This document shows positions 6,533 to 11,106 of a stretch of DNA of 11,106 nucleotides, in pieces. Numbering within the stretch: position 1 is the first letter of the stretch; each line of letters opens with the position of its first letter. Where the stretch lies: assembly GCA_012271065.1 (NCBI GenBank), contig JAAXHE010000161.1:1-11106 (forward strand), given 5' to 3'. The position numbers and the translations under genes were made by a program. The stretch comes from Candidatus Latescibacterota bacterium (lineage in GTDB: Bacteria > Latescibacterota > UBA2968 > GCA-2709665). The notes under the pieces are model-generated. The model ran no database searches. It saw nothing but the letters and a program-made list of their open reading frames with translations, and had not been told where the DNA came from.

Positions 6533-7168
6533 CTAGCGGCGATATTCGCTGCCGGGCTTGATTTTCCGTACCTCGTGGAAGGTCGGATACATGATCCTGT
6601 TCCCGTTCTCGTCCAGGAACTCGAACGACTGCTGGAACATGCCGCCGGTCGGTGCCATGGGCGCGATAGTCGCCTCTATCGCGTAGAGCTTGCTCTGGAG
6701 CAGGTACAGGGCCGCAAATGTCCGCGTGCCGTCGGGATTGGTCGTATGAAGCTGGTGGCCATCGACCCGGCCGATGTAGTGGTAGTTGTCATACTCCACC
6801 GTTTCGGCTCTCTCGCGGATCATTCTGGCGAAATACGCCACGGACCCGCGTGGGTCCACTTCGCCGTAGACATCGAGATAGATGCCATCGAGCTCGGCGA
6901 TTCGTTCCCTGTGCAGCGCCATGGAATCGGTATAGTCGACCACGGTCAGGGTGTAGGTCCCGTACGAGTCTTCCGCTGTGTGAATCTGTGCCGGCACGAT
7001 GATCCCGTATTCGGTTTCGAAGTCGACGGTTTCGACTTCGAATTGGCCACCGGGCACCATGATCCGGAATTCGCCGTTCTCGCTTGTATATGGCGCCCAG
7101 CGCTGGGCGAAAGCTGAACTGCTGAAGATCAGCATCGTCGCAATTGAGATCAATCGCAGAGTGAACAT
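6533..7168 (-). CDS. Exported protein of unknown function
   Basis: A 211-aa protein I do not assign to a named family. The N-terminus MFTLRLISIATMLIFSSSAFA is a signal peptide with an AFA cleavage site before Gln22, so it is periplasmic or secreted. The mature part has no cysteine, no transmembrane segment and no evident catalytic motif. It starts with GEFRIMVPGGQFEVE, has a beta-strand-like YTLTVVDYTD, and ends with MFQQSFEFLDENGNRI, a layout seen in small alpha/beta periplasmic proteins that resemble stress or adhesion subunits; this likeness is only impressionistic. The ATG at 7168 has GAGG about nine bases upstream. It is the first gene of the three-gene unit with DUF6152 and the Sec protein, so its promoter should lie in the spacer to its right. 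Confidence 0.75.
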   Translation of the reverse strand: MFTLRLISIATMLIFSSSAFAQRWAPYTSENGEFRIMVPGGQFEVETVDFETEYGIIVPAQIHTAEDSYGTYTLTVVDYTDSMALHRERIAELDGIYLDVYGEVDPRGSVAYFARMIRERAETVEYDNYHYIGRVDGHQLHTTNPDGTRTFAALYLLQSKLYAIEATIAPMAPTGGMFQQSFEFLDENGNRIMYPTFHEVRKIKPGSEYRR

Positions 7169-7343
7169 GCCGAATCGCCTCGGATATCGGGATCAGTGTG
7201 TATTCTGCCAAAAACAACCGCCCGCCGCATGGCGCGCGACCGATATCTGCGGAATTCTTGCTTAAACCACCTGACAATTGCGAGTCGGCGCCGGCGGAAA
7301 CGTATCGCACGAAACGCGGCAGCGGCGTCGGCCGGCATCAGCG

Positions 7344-7562
7344 TTATTCAGACCCCTTTGTGAGTGCCGCGCTCACCGGCGTGAACGTGGCCACGTCGCC
7401 GTTGGGGAACTCCATGCTCTTCAACCGCGAGGTGTTTTCCCTTGCCAGGCCGGGAATGCCGGGCCAGCCCACAACAATGGGCAAGAGGTCGCCCGGGCTG
7501 AGCATGGAGGCACTGATGCCTCCGCGCGTGGAAAATGTCGGGAGAAGTATTCGATTTCCGGT
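7344..7562 (-). pseudogene. Possible coding remnant, 72 open codons, unrecognised
   Basis: One minus-strand frame is open for 72 codons before a TAA at 7346-7344 and has strongly G/C third positions like the neighbouring genes. It reads naturally (GDLLPIVVGWPGIPGL, SRLKSMEFPNGDVATF, ending ALTKGSE). Upstream it is closed by tandem TGA codons (7568-7563), and the first internal ATG (about 7505) would give only about 53 residues. The opposite plus-strand frame shares the same third positions and is also open, so the strand is uncertain. It could be the 3' end of a decayed gene, a small gene, or chance in GC-rich DNA. I cannot name a family. Confidence 0.3.
7506..7523. repeat. Perfect inverted repeat, 7-bp arms, 4-base loop
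   Basis: GGAGGCA (7506-7512) and TGCCTCC (7517-7523) flank CTGA. No T-run follows on either strand, so it is not a typical intrinsic terminator. It lies within the possible coding remnant, upstream of its internal ATG on the minus strand. Confidence 0.4.
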
Positions 7563-7650
7563 TCATCAGGTGTCCCGGACCATTATGAGTCGTCCCGGTT
7601 TGTGGCGCCGGAGAATGCGCAACCCGTCCGATTGCCGCGATCGTTTCGAG

Positions 7651-9102
7651 TTATGGCCCCGCTGTCCGTGCGTCGGGCTCATTGTGTCGCGGAAGCCAAT
7701 CCTTCAGTCCGGCCTTGACAGCCGAAAGGGCGGGGTCCGCGGCGCGGTTCGTCCACTCGTGCGGGTCGGTGTCAAGGTCGTAGAGTTCTTCCGAACCGTC
7801 CGAGTAGACAATGTAACGGTGGCGCTCACTGCTGACCGCATGGTTGCGGTATCCAAACGTGGTCACCACGCCCGCTCGCTCCAGGGTAGCTTCCGGATCC
7901 TCAAGCAAGGGCAGCAGACTCAGCCCCTCAACGTGATTCGGCGTAGGCAACCCGGCCAGTTCGGTGAGCGTGGAGTACAGATCCAGCAGCGACACGGGCG
8001 CGTTCGAGCGGCTCCCTGGCTGTGTGACACCCGGGGCCACCACAATCAATAGAACGCGCGTGGATTCCCGCCACAGGGTCTGCTTGCGCCAGCGGGCCTT
8101 TTCGCCCAGGTGAAATCCGTGATCCGACCACATGACGATGATTGTCTCGGCTGCCCGACCGCTTTGCTCCAGCGCGTCGAGCACGTGACCCAGCATGGCA
8201 TCGGCGAAGCTGATGCTGGCGAGATACGCCTGCACGCCGTCCTTCCAGACGCCCGCCTCCTGCGCCCACTGGTGTACTTCCATCGGTGACCCGAAGTTCG
8301 TACCCTGCATTCTGGCGATCTCGGAAATGTCGTCGAGATCGTTTTCCAGGACGGGTGGAAGTTCCACGGTGTCCAGCGGGTACAGATCGAAATACTTCTG
8401 CGGCAGGTACCAGGGCAGATGGGGACGATAGATGCCCACTGCATCGAATCGGGGACCGTCGGTTTCGGTCAGGAGCTGACGCGCCGACCAGGCAGCGACC
8501 TGACCGTCACCCATGGCGCGGTCGTCGGCGAAAATCGGCGCCCAGTCGAACCTCGCGTCGTGGGGGTTGTCGTTGGCCGGGAGAACGTGGGGCCTGATTT
8601 CGTCGGGGATCTGCCGATCCAGGGACGGATAGTAGGCATCCCAGGCGGTGGTGTCATTGTAGCCGTAATAGGCCCAGGCACTGAAGGTGCTGGAGTGGAA
8701 CAGCTTGCCGGCGCCATAGGTTGTGTAGCCGGCATCCTGGAAGTACCCGGGTATCGTCCGAATGTCCTGGAAGATTTCCATCGTACGCCAGTCCGGCTGG
8801 TTCACGTAAACGCCGGTCGTCGCGGCGCTCAGACCGGTCATGAGAGCCGTCCGGGCGGGATTGCACAGTACGGAGGTTGAATGCGCGTTGGTGAAGACCA
8901 TGCCTCGTTCGGCGAGGCGGTCCATGTTCGGCGTCTTCGCCTGCGGGTGCCCGTCGAGCGGTCCGACCCAGTCGTTCAGGTCGTCGATGGAAATGAACAG
9001 GATGTCGGGAGGGGTAGCCGGTTGTGCGTGCAGGCACGCTGCCGGCAGAGCCAGTATGAACAGAAGTACAACGATAGGGTGCGGCGACCTCACGGAGCGC
9101 AT
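7651..9102 (-). CDS. Exported formylglycine sulfatase, iduronate-2-sulfatase-like
   Basis: A 483-aa sulfatase. The signal peptide runs to about residue 26 (LPAACLHA before Gln27). DILFISIDDLNDW supplies metal ligands Asp40 and Asp41. Cys80 starts LCNPARTALMTG, the C-x-P-x-R signature in which the cysteine becomes formylglycine. Further active-site segments are GAGKLFH (Lys133, His136), YRPHLPWY (His228), MWSDHGFHLGEK (Asp327-His328) and RWRKQTLWRE. The SIDDLNDWVG start and the DHGFHLGEK motif favour the iduronate-2-sulfatase-like subgroup, but the sulfate ester substrate cannot be fixed. No maturase (FGE or anSME) is encoded in the window. The ATG at 9102 lacks a Shine-Dalgarno sequence and overlaps a TATAAT; GTG at 9093, three codons on, is an alternative start that keeps the signal peptide. 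It is transcribed divergently from the DUF4159 gene. Confidence 0.92.
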   Translation of the reverse strand: MRSVRSPHPIVVLLFILALPAACLHAQPATPPDILFISIDDLNDWVGPLDGHPQAKTPNMDRLAERGMVFTNAHSTSVLCNPARTALMTGLSAATTGVYVNQPDWRTMEIFQDIRTIPGYFQDAGYTTYGAGKLFHSSTFSAWAYYGYNDTTAWDAYYPSLDRQIPDEIRPHVLPANDNPHDARFDWAPIFADDRAMGDGQVAAWSARQLLTETDGPRFDAVGIYRPHLPWYLPQKYFDLYPLDTVELPPVLENDLDDISEIARMQGTNFGSPMEVHQWAQEAGVWKDGVQAYLASISFADAMLGHVLDALEQSGRAAETIIVMWSDHGFHLGEKARWRKQTLWRESTRVLLIVVAPGVTQPGSRSNAPVSLLDLYSTLTELAGLPTPNHVEGLSLLPLLEDPEATLERAGVVTTFGYRNHAVSSERHRYIVYSDGSEELYDLDTDPHEWTNRAADPALSAVKAGLKDWLPRHNEPDARTAGP

Positions 9103-9215
9103 TATACGTGTGGCGAGTTTATATTGGCTCGATAGAGGTTGCTTTGGCTCAGGAGAGGATGAGTGTCATAATCGTTCCGCGTTTGCCGATCACAGTGAGG
9201 CGAGACGAGGTGGAA
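9103..9215. promoter_or_regulatory. Divergent regulatory region between sulfatase and DUF4159 genes
   Basis: On the plus strand TTGGCT (9144-9149), a 17-base spacer and CATAAT (9167-9172) form a good sigma70-type promoter for the DUF4159 gene, giving a leader of roughly 37 bases. On the minus strand a perfect TATAAT lies at 9106-9101, overlapping the annotated ATG of the sulfatase, with only a poor -35. Both promoters flank or overlap a 15-bp direct repeat, listed separately. Confidence 0.55.
9124..9158. repeat. 15-bp direct repeat TTGGCTC-N3-AGAGG, period 20 bp
   Basis: Copies are at 9124-9138 and 9144-9158, identical at 12 of 15 positions, with all differences in the central three bases. 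Start-to-start distance is 20 bp, about two helical turns. The second copy covers the -35 of the DUF4159 promoter and the first lies where the -35 of the sulfatase promoter should be. This is the geometry of an operator for a regulator binding one DNA face. Confidence 0.5.
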
Positions 9216-10007
9216 ATGAATTGCCGGTCCACAATCTCTGCCGTGTCCGGGCTGGCCGCCGCGGCGCTGGCCACTTGCCTGTGGATCGAAACAGCCGCGG
9301 GGCAGGGAGGGGACGCCCGACTCGAGGGAGATCCCACCGCAGAATTCCACTTTGCCAGGCTTGTATACAGAAACTCCCCCTCCAGCCGCCGCGGCCGTGG
9401 CTGGGGAGGCGGAGGCGCCTGGAGCACGGACTACGCCGACGCCGAATACCACCTCATGCAGGGCGTGAATCGCCTTACACGTGTCGATGGGCAGGCCGTC
9501 GACTACTACGGGGACGGCGGCCGACTGATCACCCTGGACGACGACCGGCTGTTCGATTACCCGTGGCTCTATGCCGTCGAGGTCGGTCAGTGGGAACTCA
9601 ACGCTTCGGAAGCCGCGCTGCTGAGAGAGTATCTCGACCGCGGCGGGTTCCTGATGGTGGACGATTTCTGGGGGGAATACGAGTGGTACATATTCAACGA
9701 GTCCATGCGGCTGGTCTTTCCAGACCGACCGATTCTCGAACTCGGCGAAGATCATCCCTTGCTCCACGTGCTGTACGACCTTGACCAACGTACCCAGATA
9801 CCCGGCCGGGGAGGCAACAGGGCCGGCACGGTGCCCCATTGGCGAGGCATCTTCGACGATGACGGACGGCTCATGGTGGCCATCAACTTCAATATGGACA
9901 TGGGCGATGCCTGGGAACACGCCGACGACCCTTGGTACCCGGAGCCCATGACCGCGCTGGCCTACCGGTTCGCCGTCAATTACCTGATCTACTCGATGAC
10001 GCACTGA
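9216..10007 (+). CDS. Exported DUF4159 domain protein
   Basis: A 263-aa protein formed by a signal peptide (core SAVSGLAAAALATCLWI, cleaved near AAG before Gln) and a single DUF4159 domain. Diagnostic segments are EFHFARLVYRN, a Gly/Arg-rich loop around RRGRGWGGGGAWSTDYAD, YPWLYAVEVGQWELNASEA, LREYLDRGGFLMVDDFWGEYEW, and LVFPDRPILELGEDHPLLHVLYDL. The family is thought to have a glutamine-amidotransferase-like fold; its function is unknown and it often occurs near MoxR/DUF58 genes, which are absent here. The ATG at 9216 is chosen over a longer frame from 9108 because it begins the signal peptide and has GAGG upstream; the longer version would also start upstream of the predicted promoter. It lies 91 bp before the second sulfatase on the same strand, so the two may be co-transcribed. 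Confidence 0.9.
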   Translation: MNCRSTISAVSGLAAAALATCLWIETAAGQGGDARLEGDPTAEFHFARLVYRNSPSSRRGRGWGGGGAWSTDYADAEYHLMQGVNRLTRVDGQAVDYYGDGGRLITLDDDRLFDYPWLYAVEVGQWELNASEAALLREYLDRGGFLMVDDFWGEYEWYIFNESMRLVFPDRPILELGEDHPLLHVLYDLDQRTQIPGRGGNRAGTVPHWRGIFDDDGRLMVAINFNMDMGDAWEHADDPWYPEPMTALAYRFAVNYLIYSMTH

Positions 10008-10098
10008 CGCGCTCTGAAAGGCGCCAATCGGCAAGATGCGGATATGGCGTGAATCGCACTGAGGGATTGGGGGATCAGGGAATTTCGGACCAAACCGC

Positions 10099-11106
10099 AT
10101 GACAACAAAAACAAACGTCCGGACGCCCGCGCTCATTCTGGTTCCGGCCCTGGTCCTGTCCGGTACGCTGAATGCGGCCCCGAATATCCTGCTTATCATC
10201 GGCGACGACATGGGTGTGGAGACGCTGGCCTCCTACGAGGTGGGAGAGAACCCTCCGGCGACCGGCGCCCTGGATGAACTGGCCCGTCAGGGTGTGCGTT
10301 TCACGAGTTTCTGGTCCCAGCCGATCTGTTCGCCCACCCGCGCGACCCTGCTCACGGGCCGCTACGGATTCCGAACCGGCGTCGGCCGGCCCATCGCGCA
10401 CGGGCCGCCCATGCCCGAACCCCCCGCGAGGCCCGAGTGGGCAACTTTCGAGGGTCCGGTGCCGGAAAGGCCCGCGTTCGATGCGCCCCTGTACCTTCGG
10501 CCCGAAGAGTTCACCCTGCCCATGGCATTCAAGGCCAACGCCGACCCCGGGTACGCGACTGCGGCCATCGGCAAGTGGCATCTGGCCAATGCCGCGAATG
10601 GTTGGATCGACCACCCCAATCTCGCGGGCTTCGATCACTTTTCGGGGCTGATCGAGGGGGAATTCGTTTCCTACTTCAGCTGGAACAAGGTCGTCGACGG
10701 CGAGGTCGCGGGAACCAGCGGCTATGCGCCCGTCGACAAGGCGGAAGACGCCATCCGGTGGATCGATGAGCGGAGCGATGAACCGTGGTTCATGTGGTTT
10801 GCATTCAATCTTCCGCATATTCCGATGCATCTGCCGCCCGAAGACACCTGGCAGTCGGACTACTCGCACCTGGACCCCGCATCCATACCCGAAGGGATGT
10901 CCGGCGCCTATTTCGCGGCCATGATCGAGGCCATGGACACGCAGATCGACCGAATTCTGTCGTCGCTGGATCCCGACGTTCGCGAAAACACCTACGTGAT
11001 TTTCATGGGGGACAACGGCACTGCGGGTATCAACGCGAGTCCGCCATTCCGGCGGGGACGGGGAAAGAACTCCGTCTACGAGGGCGGCGTCAACGTGCCG
11101 TTGATC
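10099..11106 (+). CDS. Exported arylsulfatase-type sulfatase, 3' end missing
   Basis: The first 336 codons of a sulfatase that runs off the right edge. The signal peptide ends near AAP at residues 26-28. PNILLIIGDDMGVETL gives metal ligands Asp36 and Asp37. Cys77 begins CSPTRATLLTGRYGFRTG, the full formylglycine signature. AIGKWHLA holds Lys159 and His161, NLPHIPMH holds His240, IFMGDNGT holds Asp305-Asn306, and GKNSVYEGGVNVP the conserved Lys323. This is the arylsulfatase A / choline-sulfatase style active site and differs from the iduronate-sulfatase-like gene at 7651-9102, so the two are not a recent duplication. The ATG at 10099 has only a weak GGAC upstream. The substrate is unknown. The protein should be periplasmic and needs a formylglycine maturase from elsewhere in the genome. 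Confidence 0.93.
   Translation, partial: MTTKTNVRTPALILVPALVLSGTLNAAPNILLIIGDDMGVETLASYEVGENPPATGALDELARQGVRFTSFWSQPICSPTRATLLTGRYGFRTGVGRPIAHGPPMPEPPARPEWATFEGPVPERPAFDAPLYLRPEEFTLPMAFKANADPGYATAAIGKWHLANAANGWIDHPNLAGFDHFSGLIEGEFVSYFSWNKVVDGEVAGTSGYAPVDKAEDAIRWIDERSDEPWFMWFAFNLPHIPMHLPPEDTWQSDYSHLDPASIPEGMSGAYFAAMIEAMDTQIDRILSSLDPDVRENTYVIFMGDNGTAGINASPPFRRGRGKNSVYEGGVNVPLI

Larger units (their letters stand above)
7169..7650. other. 482-bp spacer without a convincing gene
   Basis: This lies between the unknown exported gene and the sulfatase, both on the minus strand. It should carry the promoter for the three-gene unit: TTGGCA, 17 bases, GATATC (minus strand, around 7174-7202) is a weak candidate with a poor -10. 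The left part (7169-7343) shows only short arginine-rich frames. The right part contains the possible coding remnant listed separately and a perfect 7-bp inverted repeat at 7506-7523. Confidence 0.4.

Noticed and set aside
7563..7568. Tandem TGA as a second recoding site upstream of the 7344-7562 stretch
   Set aside because: Two adjacent TGA codons, no redox motif around them and no recognisable upstream protein; nothing like the case at 6059-6061.
7198..8052. 284-codon plus-strand ORF starting in the spacer
   Set aside because: Its second half is antisense to the sulfatase C-terminus and its first half has no recognisable domain or convincing ribosome site.
9102..10211. 369-codon minus-strand ORF
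   Set aside because: Antisense to the DUF4159 gene, which has signal peptide, promoter and family motifs.
10075..10869. 264-codon minus-strand ORF
   Set aside because: Antisense to the second sulfatase, which carries the formylglycine signature and metal ligands.

Overview
The window is GC-rich, densely packed bacterial chromosome from an unidentified organism. Gene content suggests a free-living, probably aquatic Gammaproteobacterium or relative: two DUF6152 proteins, a tannase-family esterase, two formylglycine sulfatases, a DUF4159 protein, and a tRNA-Ala(CGC) with encoded CCA. This placement is inferred from gene types only. There is no sign of phage, insertion sequence, CRISPR or other mobile DNA.

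Layout. (1) Positions 1-4432, minus strand, read right to left: exported tannase/feruloyl-esterase-like hydrolase, exported DUF6152 protein, ThiF/MoeB-like E1 adenylyltransferase, and a cytosolic Asp-box (BNR) repeat protein cut by the left edge. Gaps of 24-26 bp pair the first two and the last two genes; all four could share one transcript. (2) Positions 4433-4760: a 184-bp spacer, tRNA-Ala(CGC) on the plus strand, and a short leader with inverted repeats. (3) Positions 4761-5690, plus: exported metallo-beta-lactamase-fold hydrolase whose metal motif reads HDHQSH, so the usual Asp is Ser. (4) Positions 5759-7168, minus: a compact three-gene unit of an unknown exported protein, a second DUF6152 protein, and a 113-codon ArsC/Spx-like thioredoxin-fold gene. 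The last is readable only if an in-frame TGA at codon 14 is selenocysteine. The TGA sits at the redox position of a U-x-x-C motif and is followed at bacterial SECIS distance by an 8-bp stem with GU in the loop. (5) Positions 7169-7650: no convincing gene, but a codon-like 72-codon open remnant. (6) Positions 7651-11106: two exported sulfatases, one minus and one plus and running off the right edge, flanking an exported DUF4159 protein. The sulfatase and DUF4159 genes diverge from a 113-bp region carrying a 15-bp direct repeat with a 20-bp period.

How the genes may work together. Most products are exported hydrolases or small periplasmic proteins, which fits a scavenging region for aromatic esters and sulfated organics. 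The ThiF plus BNR pair is different: it lacks signal peptides and looks like a cytosolic sulfur-carrier or ubiquitin-like activation module. Its small MoaD/ThiS-type partner is not in the window and may lie just beyond the left edge. The most notable item is the selenoprotein gene, which automatic annotation would truncate or miss.
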